A stretch of 64,000 nt of DNA from Spirochaetota bacterium (GCA_040756435.1 JBFLZD010000005.1:28164-92163), one strand, 5' to 3'; counted from the stretch's first letter, positions 8,842 to 18,918 are shown. Notes: a model not told the origin generated them from the sequence alone. Numbers and translations: made by a program.

Positions 8842-8857
8842 ATACTACACATAGTAT
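8842..8857 (+). promoter_or_regulatory. Short inverted repeat before rlpA
   Basis: ATACTA and TAGTAT flank the four bases CACA, about 25 bases before the rlpA start. It may be an operator or part of a promoter; no clear -35 hexamer accompanies it. Confidence 0.25.
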
Positions 8858-8881
8858 AGGTATTATCAAAGGAGGCATTCA

Positions 8882-9709
8882 ATGCGTAAATTTTTTTTAA
8901 TACTGGTGGCGATAGTTATAGTAGCAGCTTTTGCTATTTCATGTGCACCTAATAATGTCATGACGAAACGTGACGAAACATATACATTTGACCAGGCCAG
9001 CGGTCAGGATGAAACCCCGGTATATTCTGATATGGAAACAGCTCAAATATCTTCAAATAGCAGCGATAGCTCATATTATCAGGTTGGCATAGCCAGCTGG
9101 TATGGACGGGAGTTTCAGGGAAGGCTCACCGCATCGGGCGAACCATTTGACATGAATAAATATACTGCAGCACACCGCACACTTCCATTTGGCAGCGTTA
9201 TACTGGTCACAAATCTTGAAAATGGGAAAAAGGTAAAATGTACTGTTAATGACAGAGGACCATTCAAGAAAAACCGCATTCTTGATGTATCATACAAAGC
9301 TGCAAAGGACCTTGACATGCTTGTCACTGGTGAAGCTAAAGTGGGCATTACCGTTCTTTCATACGGCAACGATACGCAGCCAGGAACAAAGTCACATGAT
9401 GTTGGAGTATTTGGCCAGCCTGTTGATAATTACAGTGATAGTTCCAGTACTACAGACATGGATTCAAAACAATTCAGTGGACTGGCACTGCAAACAGGTG
9501 CATTTTATTCAAAATCAAATGCATTGAAACTTAAAGAAAAGATTGAAGGACTTGTTGACAAACCTGTTACTGTAGTACAGGAAGGTTATTATTATAAAGT
9601 ACGTATAACCAATATGAATGAAAATGAAGTTTCACGTTATATTAAAATTTTGAAAAAAAATGACATCCCTTCATATAAAGTAACAGGTAACGAAAACATG
9701 AATGATTAG
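8882..9709 (+). CDS. rlpA: RlpA-family lytic transglycosylase-like lipoprotein with SPOR domain
   Basis: 275 residues with a strong AAAGGAGG seven bases upstream. The lipobox AISC puts the lipid on Cys21. A double-psi beta-barrel (about 65-160) contains GIASWYGREFQG, LTASGEPFD, AAHRTLPFGS and VNDRGPF, including the family's catalytic aspartate in NDRGP. The C-terminal part (about 200-275) is a SPOR domain, starting LALQTGAFYSKSNALKL, which binds denuded septal peptidoglycan. RlpA proteins cut such glycan during division. The gene stands alone with its own upstream region. Confidence 0.92.
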   Translation: MRKFFLILVAIVIVAAFAISCAPNNVMTKRDETYTFDQASGQDETPVYSDMETAQISSNSSDSSYYQVGIASWYGREFQGRLTASGEPFDMNKYTAAHRTLPFGSVILVTNLENGKKVKCTVNDRGPFKKNRILDVSYKAAKDLDMLVTGEAKVGITVLSYGNDTQPGTKSHDVGVFGQPVDNYSDSSSTTDMDSKQFSGLALQTGAFYSKSNALKLKEKIEGLVDKPVTVVQEGYYYKVRITNMNENEVSRYIKILKKNDIPSYKVTGNENMND

Positions 9710-10220
9710 ATATATACAGGAGGATGTCCCAAAAGACACCTCATTGCAATTACTTTACACCCGCGTCATTGCAAGGAACGAAGTGACGAAGCAATCTCGC
9801 CTTTCGTGACACCGGGATTGCTTCCCCTATACATAGGGTCGTAATGACATACGTCAACAAGAGACCGCCACAGGGATTACACCCTTCGCGGTGATAGCAA
9901 ATCCGTCATGGCGAGCTCCATAGTTTGTTTTGATACATCTCCATTTGTTTTATCCAAAAAGCTGATGTAATAAAGTTACAGCTATTTTAATAAATATGTA
10001 CGTATCTACAGTAAGCCCTCAATATTTACTCCATACATTATCTTACATGTATGATTTTTAGCATTCAAAATATATCCAGAATAATTATTGATTTTTACAG
10101 CATATATTCCAACTGGTATACATTTATGATTGGTACATGCCATAGCGTATAAGCATATAACCAATTATGTTTATACTATGTCAATTGCAAGCCATTACAT
10201 CCCTGTATTATGCAAATACT
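9710..10220. other. Intergenic region with REP-like repeats
   Basis: 511 bases without a credible gene. The left half carries the REP-like element described at 9763-9850 and a further fragment (CCGTCATGGCGAGC) near 9905. The right half is plain A/T-rich sequence before the acyltransferase-like gene. An in-frame ATG at 10167 would extend that gene but has no SD. Confidence 0.6.
9763..9850. repeat. REP-like palindromic repeat of the GTCATTGC family
   Basis: The element opens with GTCATTGCAAGGAACGAAG (from 9765), continues through GACGAAGCAATC, and closes with GATTGCTTCCCC and GTAATGAC (9841-9848). Outer ends GTCATTGC/GTAATGAC and inner AGCAATC/GATTGCT pair as nested inverted repeats. Words of this kind recur as dispersed repeats in many bacterial genomes. 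It lies in a non-coding gap after rlpA. Confidence 0.7.
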
Positions 10221-11348
10221 ATGAGCAGTTCACGAGCACATCACATCGATTATCTGAAAGCATGGGCAGTCATTGTTATGATAGAAGTCCACGTTGTTAA
10301 TTGTTTCCTCAATCCATCATTGCAAACAACATGGTGGTTTGATATACTAAATTTTATAAACGGGCTTGTAGCTCCAGTTTTTATATTTACTGCTGGTTTT
10401 TCATTTGTTTTATCGGTAATGAAAAAGAGAGAAGAGCTTATTAATTTTTCAGATCTTTTTTTGAGAAGAGCAGGCAGGATACTATTAATTTTTCTTGTTG
10501 GCTATCTCATCCATGTTCCCTATTTTTCTTTAAAAAATATTGTCATCTATGCTTCACAATCTGAACTCAAATCCTTTTATTTAACTGATGTCCTTCAATG
10601 TATTGGCTCGGGATTGCTGGTGTTGTTATTGCTACGAATGGCAATTAAATCAAATACGCTGTATCATAGCATCATCACTGCTATTGGCTTGTTGGTTGTT
10701 TTTATAACCCCCTTTGTATGGAGGATTGACTTTTACCAATGGTTTCCTTTGCCAATTGCTACATATTGTAATGAAATACATGGTTCATTATTCCCGGTGT
10801 TTCCATGGCATGGATTTTTGTATTTAGGCGCATCGTATAGTATTGTTCAAATAAACAATACCAATAATAACCATGCCGCTATGTCTTCAAACCTATTGAT
10901 GGCAATTTCTTCTATTATTAGCATTTTTGGTATAGTCATTATGCATTTCCTGTCCAAAAATCCAGCATACACTATCAAGACAAGCGCAATTTTCTTCTTT
11001 ACACGATATGCACTGGTCATTGTGTTGCTGCATGTATCCCAGTGGTATCTTCAAGAAAAAAATAATCAGTGTGGATTATTCATTGATATTGGGAAGGAAT
11101 CACTGCTTGTTTACTGGTTACATCTTCAGATATTGTACAGGCATATTTTCAATGGGAAATCACTTGAAAGAATTGTTGCTCATAAATTTAACCTGGTAGA
11201 GTGTTTGACAGCTTTTCTTTTGCTTGCAGCTTTGATGTTTGCTGTAGCAATTATGTGGAATAAATTAAAACAACATTATCCTGCAGTTTCCCGGAAAATA
11301 TTTACTGGAACAATACTCATTGGATGGATAAAATTTTTATTTTTTTAA
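10221..11348 (+). CDS. Multipass membrane protein of the heparan-alpha-glucosaminide N-acetyltransferase / DUF1624 type
   Basis: 375 residues from ATG 10221, which gives the usual family opening HHIDYLKAWAVIVMIEVHVVN; a frame from 10167 adds 18 residues without an SD. About 10 hydrophobic segments follow. The first-helix signature (Asp-x-x-Lys, then EVHV with histidine), the FTAGFSFVLSVMKKR loop, and FPWHGFLYLGASYS match the HGSNAT-like acyltransferase membrane domain. Relatives move acetyl groups across a membrane onto sugars. The substrate here is unknown. The stop codon is two bases from that of the converging TPR gene. Confidence 0.72.
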   Translation: MSSSRAHHIDYLKAWAVIVMIEVHVVNCFLNPSLQTTWWFDILNFINGLVAPVFIFTAGFSFVLSVMKKREELINFSDLFLRRAGRILLIFLVGYLIHVPYFSLKNIVIYASQSELKSFYLTDVLQCIGSGLLVLLLLRMAIKSNTLYHSIITAIGLLVVFITPFVWRIDFYQWFPLPIATYCNEIHGSLFPVFPWHGFLYLGASYSIVQINNTNNNHAAMSSNLLMAISSIISIFGIVIMHFLSKNPAYTIKTSAIFFFTRYALVIVLLHVSQWYLQEKNNQCGLFIDIGKESLLVYWLHLQILYRHIFNGKSLERIVAHKFNLVECLTAFLLLAALMFAVAIMWNKLKQHYPAVSRKIFTGTILIGWIKFLFF

Positions 11349-11350
11349 TC

Positions 11351-12166
11351 TTAATCTGCTTTTGTGGCCTTTGCCAGGTACTGCAACGCTGTTTGATTGT
11401 TCCCAACAAATAAATGGCATAGACTTAACGATATTAATGCCTGTGGTGTAGGCTCTTTTTGTATTTCCTGTTCCAACTGCAGTATCTTTGTATCGATAGT
11501 CCCCTTACTGTCATTGAAGATGGTGGGTGGTATTGTTGCAATATACTCATTAAATTGCTTGAATCCCTTTTTCTGCAATGAATGGGAAATCAGCTTTTCA
11601 TCATTATACTGTGCACACTGTAGAATTATATCTGAAGTAATTTCCCTAAACCTGAATGAGTCATGATACTTATCATATTGGTGTAAATAGTGTAAAGCAT
11701 CAGTATAATTTTTTTGTTCATAATATAACAGTATAATTGCTGTTAGAGCAACTTTATTGGCAGGGTCCTTTTTTATAACTTCTTTAAAACATCCAAGAGC
11801 TGCTTTATAATTATTGAGTTTGCTGAAAGCAATGCCTTTAACAAGAAGAGCAATAAAGAAATCTTTATTACATGTAGTACACTGATTCAGGGTAATAATG
11901 GCTTTTTTATATTCACCCAACCTGAAATAGAGGCTTCCGATGTTAAATAATACAATATAATCTTCTTTCAGTTGCAGTGCACGTAAAAAACAATCAAGAG
12001 CATGCTTAAATTGTTGCATGCGATAATACAACGAACCTAAATTGATTAATGCAGCCCTGTAGGAATTATCAATTTTCAGTATCTGTGTATATAATTGTAG
12101 CGCTTCATTAATCTTGCCCTGCTCTTCCAGCTGAAGTGCTTCCCTGAATTGTTCCTGTATAGTCAT
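11351..12166 (-). CDS. Tetratricopeptide-repeat protein
   Basis: 271 residues with no signal peptide. Five TPR units cover about 3-170, with hallmark spacing in KINEALQLYTQILKID, QFKHALDCFLRALQL, EYKKAIITLNQC, NYKAALGCFKEVIKKDP and NYTDALHYLHQY. A less regular helical region follows, and a last TPR-like unit (NQTALQYLAKA) ends the chain. This is probably a cytoplasmic scaffold. It is followed upstream by the GGDEF gene on the same strand with a 53-base gap, so the two may be co-transcribed, GGDEF first. Confidence 0.85.
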   Translation of the reverse strand: MTIQEQFREALQLEEQGKINEALQLYTQILKIDNSYRAALINLGSLYYRMQQFKHALDCFLRALQLKEDYIVLFNIGSLYFRLGEYKKAIITLNQCTTCNKDFFIALLVKGIAFSKLNNYKAALGCFKEVIKKDPANKVALTAIILLYYEQKNYTDALHYLHQYDKYHDSFRFREITSDIILQCAQYNDEKLISHSLQKKGFKQFNEYIATIPPTIFNDSKGTIDTKILQLEQEIQKEPTPQALISLSLCHLFVGNNQTALQYLAKATKAD

Positions 12167-12219
12167 TCAATCAACCTTTTTAAAAACAAATAGGCATTCT
12201 ATTGCTTACTATCGGCATT

Positions 12220-13284
12220 TTATTTTGCAAGGGCAACTTTATTTCGTCCCATCTCTTTTGCCTTATATAACGCTTTATCCGATCTGGCAACAAATTCCTT
12301 TATAGAAGTATCTCGGGCAGGATCATACTGAGCAACTCCTATGCTTATCGTTACATGCAATGTTTTGTCCTGACCCTTAAACGGATGCTGTTCAACAATC
12401 TTACGTAACCGTTGCGCCACAATACCAGCTTGATTAAGTCGCGTCTGGGGCAATATCACCGCAAATTCTTCGCCTCCATATCGGCAGGCTATATCCATTT
12501 TACGAAGGTCTTTTAAAAATATTGCAGCCACTTCTTTCAGTACACTATCGCCCTGCAAATGCCCATAGGTATCGTTGAACCGCTTAAAATGGTCTATATC
12601 ACACATTAAAAGCGAAAGGGGGGTGTTATACCGCTGGCTCCGTTTCATTTCTTCAAGCAGCCGTATTTCAAAATAATGGTGAATATACAACCGTGTCATC
12701 CTATCAAGGGTTGACATTAAATAGAGGCGTGAATTTTCAACAGCCACAGCGCCAAACCGTGCAACATAATGTAAAAATTCCTTTTCTGAATTAGAAAAAC
12801 CGCCACCCGTTATTTTTTCCCCTAAAAGCAGAACTCCCATAAGTGAATTTTTTGATTTAAGTGGGACCACTATGTATGGATTTAAAAATGCTATCAATTT
12901 AAGGTCATCAGCCAGGTCGGGTAACTCAAGGAGCGTTTCATATTCAATTGGGTATGGATTATTTTCTAAAAATCCAACAAGCGGACTTGTTTCATGCAAT
13001 ATCACATTTTCCTCAAAATCACTATCATACCCTTTGGCCATGTGTATATAAAAATCATTCACATCAATGTCTTTTTGCAACAACAACGCTACCTGTTCAA
13101 CGAACATTTGCCCAATACAGCTGTATAAAAGGGATTCAACCAGGCTTTCAAACTGCAAATTTGAGGAAAGGCTTATTCCTAACTCAAGCAGGTTGCGCAG
13201 GTCATAAATCTTTTTTTCAAGGCCTTCTATACCTTCCGGGGTAAGTTCAGTTTCATCAAAAAAAGTTAACCCATTGTCATCCAT
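12220..13284 (-). CDS. GAF-GGDEF diguanylate cyclase
   Basis: 354 residues. An N-terminal helix leads to a GAF-like sensor (about 35-185) with PLVGFLENNPYPIEY and IVVPLKSKNSLMGVLLLG. A GGDEF domain (about 195-354) has MTRLYIHHYFEIRLLEEM, LLMCDIDHFKRFNDTYGH with the metal-binding Asp, and an active-site CRYGGEEFAVILP. GGEEF is a catalytically competent form, so this should make cyclic di-GMP. The usual RxxD inhibitory site is not evident before GGEEF. Opposite activity is encoded by the HD-GYP protein at 1736-3346. Confidence 0.9.
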   Translation of the reverse strand: MDDNGLTFFDETELTPEGIEGLEKKIYDLRNLLELGISLSSNLQFESLVESLLYSCIGQMFVEQVALLLQKDIDVNDFYIHMAKGYDSDFEENVILHETSPLVGFLENNPYPIEYETLLELPDLADDLKLIAFLNPYIVVPLKSKNSLMGVLLLGEKITGGGFSNSEKEFLHYVARFGAVAVENSRLYLMSTLDRMTRLYIHHYFEIRLLEEMKRSQRYNTPLSLLMCDIDHFKRFNDTYGHLQGDSVLKEVAAIFLKDLRKMDIACRYGGEEFAVILPQTRLNQAGIVAQRLRKIVEQHPFKGQDKTLHVTISIGVAQYDPARDTSIKEFVARSDKALYKAKEMGRNKVALAK

Positions 13285-13463
13285 ACATACCCTTTTTAAA
13301 ATAATTCTTGCGTTTTTATTACCATTGCCCGTTTATGACGTTATGCACTGTACCAGTAAAAAATAGATAGTTTAAAGTACATAGCAGAATTTTATACTAT
13401 TTACAAAAAATGTCAATAATTATATCGTTACTGTAGAAATTCAATAGATAAATAGTTACTAAT

Positions 13464-13898
13464 ATGCAGACTATAAAAGTAAAATTACACCCTGGCGCTA
13501 AACTGCCGGATTATCAAACCATCCATTCATCAGGTGCTGATCTGTATGCCTTACTGGATACACCGGTAACCCTGCAGCCACTGCAACGTGCTCTTATTCC
13601 CACCGGCATTTTTATTGAACTTCCCCCCGGTTATGAAGCACAAATAAGACCTCGTAGCGGTCTTGCCATTAATCATGGGATCACACTTCTTAATACTCCT
13701 GGCACCATTGACGCTGATTATCGTGGAGAAATTAAAATAATTGTGATAAACTTAGGTGATAAACCATTCACAATTGAAAACAATATGCGAATTGCCCAGA
13801 TGGTCATTTCGCATACTTTGCAGGTTACATTTGAAGCGGTTCCAGAATTAACCCCTACAAAACGAAATGACGGAGGCTTTGGACATACAGGCTTATGA
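13464..13898 (+). CDS. dut: dUTP diphosphatase
   Basis: 144 residues, the normal trimeric dUTPase length. The five conserved motifs are visible in order: SSGADLYALLD, PRSGLAINHGI, NTPGTIDADYRGEI, FTIENNMRIAQMV and the flexible C-terminal RNDGGFGHTGL. It removes dUTP and supplies dUMP for thymidylate. The stop overlaps the rnj start by four bases (ATGA), so translation is probably coupled. Confidence 0.95.
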   Translation: MQTIKVKLHPGAKLPDYQTIHSSGADLYALLDTPVTLQPLQRALIPTGIFIELPPGYEAQIRPRSGLAINHGITLLNTPGTIDADYRGEIKIIVINLGDKPFTIENNMRIAQMVISHTLQVTFEAVPELTPTKRNDGGFGHTGL

Positions 13899-15541
13899 AA
13901 GAAAAGAAAATACGAATTATACCAATAGGCGGTCTTCATGCTATTGGTGGCAACATGATGGCCATTGAATATGACAATGAAATGATTATAATAGACTGCG
14001 GCATTACCTTCCCTAACGGTGAAACACCCGGCATTGATTTTATGATACCGGATTTCAGCTTTATACTTGAGAATAAAACTAAAGTGAAAGGCATCATCAT
14101 TACCCATGGTCATGAAGATCATATTGGAGCAATACCATTTTTACTACAAAAGATAAATGTACCGGTATATGCCACAAAACTTACCCTTGGGCTGGTAACA
14201 AGCAGGCTTGCCGAGCGACCGGTAAACATACCTACATTCATTGAAATAGAACCGCGTGATGTAATCCATATTGGTTCATTTGTCATTGAATTTTTGCGGG
14301 TAAACCATTCAATCATTGATGGTGTTGGGCTTGCCATAAAAACTCCCATTGGCACTATTATCCATACTGGCGATTATAAGATTGACTACTCACCTATAGA
14401 TGGTAATGTTGCTGATCTTCACCGCTTTGCTGAATATGGTCAGCAGGGGGTGTTGCTTTTAATCAGTGACAGTACCAATGCAACCAATCCCGGTTATACC
14501 CCATCTGAGATAGTTTTGAAAAAGAAACTACTGGAAATATTTGCAAAATCCAGGGGGCGCATTTTCGTAGCAAGCTTTGCTTCTAACATACACCGAATCC
14601 AGCAGGTTCTGGAAGCTTCACAGAAATATAACCGTAAAGTTGTTATTTCCGGTACCACCATGCAAAAAAATATTGAGATAGCAACCGAATTAGGGTACCT
14701 GAAATACAAAAAAGACCTTATCATAGATGCAAAAGATATTGGTAAATATACCCATAAAAAATTGGTAGTTTTGTGTACCGGTTCGCAGGGTGAACCCATG
14801 TCAGCACTTTCCCGTATGGCTGCCGGCACGCACAAACATTTCAGGATAGGTGCTGGCGATACTGTTATCATTACCGCATCGGTTATACCGGGAAATGAAC
14901 GCATGGTGTACAGTGTCATTAATTCCCTGATGCAGATGGGCGCAGATGTATTCTACGAACAGGATGAAGAAATTCATGTGTCGGGGCATGCTTCGCAGGA
15001 AGAGCTTAAGCTTATGATTACCCTGACTCAGCCAAAATACTTTTTGCCGGTACATGGCGAATATCGTCACCTCAAAGCACATGCCTCACTGGCCGAATCA
15101 CTCAACATAAAACCACAGAATATCATTGTTGCCCGTAATGGTGATATCATAGAGCTAACACCAAACCGCTTTGAGAAGAAAGGTAATATCCCTCTTTCGA
15201 CAGTATATGTTGATGGCACCTATATTGGCGATATCACTGATGACATCATTGCTGAACGCAAAACATTAGCTTCTGATGGTGTTATTGTTATCAGCATTGT
15301 TATTGGAGATGGATTGCTACTGTACCCACCAGTTATTATTGCCAAGGGTTTTATTGGTGTAAAGAATGATAGATTTATTCAGGTGCTTCAAAAGGAACTA
15401 TCGAACACTATTGAAAAGCAGCTTTTACAGAATGCCTCACCGGAACACTTAACTGTAGCAGTAAAAAAGCTTGCCAAAATGATTGCCCACCGCTTTACCA
15501 ACAATACGCCACTCATTGAAACTATCATTCAGGAGATTTAA
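13895..15541 (+). CDS. rnj: Ribonuclease J
   Basis: 548 residues. The metallo-beta-lactamase motif THGHEDHIGAIPF and the downstream HTGDYKIDYSP give the zinc ligands. Beta-CASP motifs are present in GSQGEPMSALSRMA and VHVSGHA-like IHVSGHASQEE, and then LPVHGEYRHLKAHASLA. The C-terminal dimerisation domain follows. RNase J degrades and matures RNA with endo- and 5'-exonuclease activity. It begins inside the end of dut (ATGA) and is followed by uppP after one base. Confidence 0.95.
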   Translation: MKEKKIRIIPIGGLHAIGGNMMAIEYDNEMIIIDCGITFPNGETPGIDFMIPDFSFILENKTKVKGIIITHGHEDHIGAIPFLLQKINVPVYATKLTLGLVTSRLAERPVNIPTFIEIEPRDVIHIGSFVIEFLRVNHSIIDGVGLAIKTPIGTIIHTGDYKIDYSPIDGNVADLHRFAEYGQQGVLLLISDSTNATNPGYTPSEIVLKKKLLEIFAKSRGRIFVASFASNIHRIQQVLEASQKYNRKVVISGTTMQKNIEIATELGYLKYKKDLIIDAKDIGKYTHKKLVVLCTGSQGEPMSALSRMAAGTHKHFRIGAGDTVIITASVIPGNERMVYSVINSLMQMGADVFYEQDEEIHVSGHASQEELKLMITLTQPKYFLPVHGEYRHLKAHASLAESLNIKPQNIIVARNGDIIELTPNRFEKKGNIPLSTVYVDGTYIGDITDDIIAERKTLASDGVIVISIVIGDGLLLYPPVIIAKGFIGVKNDRFIQVLQKELSNTIEKQLLQNASPEHLTVAVKKLAKMIAHRFTNNTPLIETIIQEI

Positions 15542-15542
15542 T

Positions 15543-16373
15543 ATGGCCTATATTATTGTTGTTTTCTGCATCCTGGGGATTATCCAGGGTGTAACTGAAT
15601 TTTTACCTGTATCATCATCAGGTCATCTGGCACTTTTAGAGGCAGTACCCCAGGTTCACGCTATCTTTGGCTCAATGGATAGTAGTGCTAAACTTTTTTT
15701 TAACGTTGCACTGCACCTGGCAAGCCTGGTGGCAATAATCATATTTTACTATAATGACATCATTAAGCTTGTCACCGGAACTATCGCCGAAATTACAAAA
15801 AAACACTATGGCACCCATTGCCAGTTTACCTGTAATATCCTCATTGCATCTTTACCTGCTGCTTTGATTGGTTTGCTTTTCAATGATTTTGTTGAAGCAT
15901 CAATTTCCAGCCCCGCAATGGTTGCAGGCCTTCTGATAATTAATGGTATTATGCTCATTGCATCTAATAAATTACCCAAAAAAAGCCGAAAATGTGAAGA
16001 GATGGGAGTACTGCAAGCATTACTGGTGGGGATTTTCCAGGCAGTTGCAATTTTGCCGGGCATATCACGTTCGGGGAGCACTATTGTTGGCGGTCTTTTA
16101 ACAGGGTTGGAGCCTGAAGAAGCAGGGAAATTTTCTTTTTTAATGGCAATACCGGTTATTGCCGGTGCAGGACTGCTTGAATCGAGGAAGTTAGGAGCCA
16201 TCAATGCTTTTGAATTTGGTATTCCCGTTGTGATTGCTATGGCTGTAACATTTATCGCAGCACTTGCCTCATTGAAGCTGCTTGTGGCAATGCTCAAATC
16301 GTTGCACCTGCACTATTTTGGGTACTATACCATTGTAGCGGGGGTGACAGCATTAATAATTTTACTGGTATAA
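15543..16373 (+). CDS. uppP: Undecaprenyl-diphosphatase, UppP/BacA family
   Basis: 276 residues from ATG 15543, preceded by AGGAG; an earlier in-frame start at 15483 lies inside rnj and is rejected. Seven or eight hydrophobic segments are visible. The two inverted active-site segments are QGVTEFLPVSSSGHLAL near the N-terminus and FQAVAILPGISRSGSTI in the middle. It regenerates undecaprenyl phosphate, the lipid carrier for peptidoglycan and O-antigen. It is translated directly after rnj and shortly before ftsK. Confidence 0.95.
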   Translation: MAYIIVVFCILGIIQGVTEFLPVSSSGHLALLEAVPQVHAIFGSMDSSAKLFFNVALHLASLVAIIIFYYNDIIKLVTGTIAEITKKHYGTHCQFTCNILIASLPAALIGLLFNDFVEASISSPAMVAGLLIINGIMLIASNKLPKKSRKCEEMGVLQALLVGIFQAVAILPGISRSGSTIVGGLLTGLEPEEAGKFSFLMAIPVIAGAGLLESRKLGAINAFEFGIPVVIAMAVTFIAALASLKLLVAMLKSLHLHYFGYYTIVAGVTALIILLV

Positions 16374-16402
16374 ATTTATAATTACAGGATCACCAAGCGT
16401 GT

Positions 16403-18844
16403 ATGTCCAATCGTGTTACTGAAATACTGTGTGTTGTACTGTGGGGATTTGCTGTTATTGTTTTTCTTTCACTGGCAACATTCCACATATCTGATTATGA
16501 TGCTCTGTTTACCATGCCGGTACAAAATATTCTTGGCCCTGCAGGCGTAGTACTTGCTCAGATACTCAGAATCTCGTTTGGCATAGCATCATATTTTGTT
16601 GTTGCAATACTGCTTTTAACCGGTTGGGGGCTCATCAAATACAAATCACTGGAACCTGTCCTGGAACACATCTTTGCCATTACCTTTGCAATGGTTTCAG
16701 CCTCACTTCTTGTAACCATTATACAGCCTGAAACAATTGCCCCCTTTGCAGGAGGAGTGGTTGGCTTAGCGTTATACCACGTACTTACTTCAGTAATGGG
16801 TTTTACCGGAGCATGGATTGCAACAATACTGCTGGTACTTATTTCACTTATACTGCTTGGGATAGTGTCAATTAGCTATCTCTTTGATAGCCAGCGGTTT
16901 AACTCTTTAGCAAAAGTTGCAGCGCTGCTGTATACAAAGATTATTCTTTTTAAGCACAGGGATTCCATACCTCTTCTTGACATTCAATCATTCAATACTG
17001 AAAAAAAGTTACCCTGGATTACAAGAACCAAAATTACTCTCTATGGAAAAACACCTGTGCACAAACCAAAGCTCATTGAATATGACAACATTCTTACGTA
17101 TAAGGGCGATAGTTCCTATTATAGAAACAATGACTATCCAGATGACCTTAAGATAATCAATACCCATACCGCTTCTGCTGAAAGCACTACCATGCATAAT
17201 TCAAATCATTCTGTCATAGATAGCTCTACCACGGAAAGCAAAGAAGCTACCACACAGGTTGCTACTGTAACCAATGCAGTGATTGAACTGCCACAGGAAA
17301 ACGATAAACAGGATGAACATGTACCGATAGTTATTGAAACGAATAGCAGTGACATCGATGAACATACTGACGAAGATGAAGAGTATGAATATGATGATGA
17401 AACAATTACTGAAGAAGACATGGTTGCCCGCAACATTTTTGAAGAAATACCAATCAATCAGAAATACAGTATACCTGTAGACTTTTTAAAGCAATACAAC
17501 GTGCCTGATGAAACAGGCTATAAACAGGAGATAGCAAAAAATTCTGAACTATTGGTTAATACACTGCGGGACTTTGGTATTGAATCAAAAGTTGTCAATG
17601 TGAACCGTGGGCCGGTCATTACATTGTATGAACTGCAGATAGCTCCGGGTATTAAAGTTAATAGAATTGTTGGCCTTGCTGATGATATTGCTATGGCACT
17701 TGCCGCTTCTCGTGTTCGAGTGGTGGCACCAATCCCTGGCAAAAAGGCCATTGGCGTAGAGATCCCCAACAAAGTGCGCGAGACAGTGACATTGAAAGAT
17801 ATTATTGCCTCACCTGAATATGCCCATCAACAGGGGCGACTCAAAGTGGGACTGGGCAAGGATATCATGGGAAAACCGGTGGTCATTGATATAAAAAAAT
17901 TGCCACATCTGCTTATTGCCGGAGCAACGGGAGCTGGCAAATCCGTATGTGTCCATTCCATCATAACAAGTTTGGTGTATAACTATGATCCAAACTATGT
18001 GCGCTTTATCATGGTTGACCCAAAACTTGTTGAGCTACAGATATACAATGGCATTCCCCATCTGCTTACCCCGGTTATCATTGAGCCATTCATGGTACCA
18101 AAAGCACTTAAGTGGACCATGATGGAGATGGAACGGCGCTACTACCTTCTTTCGGAATATAACACTCGTGACATTGATCGCTACAACCAGATGGTTGAGC
18201 GCAATAAGACCGGCGAATACCTGCCCTATATTGTCATCATCATGGATGAGCTAGCCGATTTAATGATGGTTGCTGCCAAAGAAATAGAAGGCTACATTAC
18301 CCGCATTGCACAAAAAGCCCGCGCAGTGGGTATTCACTTAGTGCTGGCAACCCAGCGTCCATCGGTTGATATCATCACCGGCATCATCAAAGCAAACTTC
18401 CCTGCCCGCATTGCATTTCAGGTTGCACAGAAGACTGACTCACGTACCATCATTGATCAGAATGGGGCCGAAAAGCTTTTAGGTAAGGGCGATATGCTCT
18501 ATCAGTCGCCAATGAGTTCTTTTCCTATTCGTATTCAGGGAGCATTTATTTCAGAGGATGAGCTATCATCAATAGTTGCTTTTCTTAAAAAGATAGCAAA
18601 GCCACGGTATGTTGATATTGAACAAAGCCTGGTAGAATTTGAAGATGATGACGAAGAAGGCGAAGATGAGCTTTTCATTGAAGCGGTGAAGATAGTTGAA
18701 ACCACAAAAAAAGCTTCGGCTTCATATCTTCAGCGCAGGCTTTCCATTGGTTACAATCGTGCTGCACGTATCATTGAGCGCATGGAAGAGTTAGGCTATA
18801 TTGGCCCTCAGCAGGGAAGCAAGCCTCGTGAAGTATATATATAA
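16403..18844 (+). CDS. ftsK: FtsK/SpoIIIE DNA translocase
   Basis: 813 residues. Four to five N-terminal membrane segments (about 8-165) anchor the protein. A low-complexity linker (about 240-345) is rich in Thr, Ser, Asp and Glu. The motor domain has Walker A IAGATGAGKSVCVHSI with Lys513, Walker B VIIMDELADLM, and LVLATQRPSVDIITG. The C-terminal winged-helix gamma domain (about 745-813; ASASYLQRRLSIGYNRA) reads oriented DNA words that guide translocation to dif. It segregates chromosome ends at division. The linker contains a copy of the word GCGATAGTTCC at 17106-17116. Confidence 0.95.
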   Translation: MSNRVTEILCVVLWGFAVIVFLSLATFHISDYDALFTMPVQNILGPAGVVLAQILRISFGIASYFVVAILLLTGWGLIKYKSLEPVLEHIFAITFAMVSASLLVTIIQPETIAPFAGGVVGLALYHVLTSVMGFTGAWIATILLVLISLILLGIVSISYLFDSQRFNSLAKVAALLYTKIILFKHRDSIPLLDIQSFNTEKKLPWITRTKITLYGKTPVHKPKLIEYDNILTYKGDSSYYRNNDYPDDLKIINTHTASAESTTMHNSNHSVIDSSTTESKEATTQVATVTNAVIELPQENDKQDEHVPIVIETNSSDIDEHTDEDEEYEYDDETITEEDMVARNIFEEIPINQKYSIPVDFLKQYNVPDETGYKQEIAKNSELLVNTLRDFGIESKVVNVNRGPVITLYELQIAPGIKVNRIVGLADDIAMALAASRVRVVAPIPGKKAIGVEIPNKVRETVTLKDIIASPEYAHQQGRLKVGLGKDIMGKPVVIDIKKLPHLLIAGATGAGKSVCVHSIITSLVYNYDPNYVRFIMVDPKLVELQIYNGIPHLLTPVIIEPFMVPKALKWTMMEMERRYYLLSEYNTRDIDRYNQMVERNKTGEYLPYIVIIMDELADLMMVAAKEIEGYITRIAQKARAVGIHLVLATQRPSVDIITGIIKANFPARIAFQVAQKTDSRTIIDQNGAEKLLGKGDMLYQSPMSSFPIRIQGAFISEDELSSIVAFLKKIAKPRYVDIEQSLVEFEDDDEEGEDELFIEAVKIVETTKKASASYLQRRLSIGYNRAARIIERMEELGYIGPQQGSKPREVYI

Positions 18845-18888
18845 AAAATTTTAAGTGACTTTTTTTTCCCCATATATTATTATATCTT

Positions 18889-18918
18889 TATACTATCACT
18901 TTTATAAATGATAGTATA
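18889..18918. repeat. Perfect inverted repeat downstream of ftsK
   Basis: TATACTATCA (18889-18898) and TGATAGTATA (18909-18918) are exact reverse complements around a 10-base spacer. The left arm is identical to 50470-50479 in the flaB leader. It could be a protein-binding site; it lacks the T tract of a terminator. Confidence 0.6.

Noticed and set aside
9763..9920. CRISPR array
   Set aside because: The repeats are nested inverted repeats without regular direct repeats and unique spacers.
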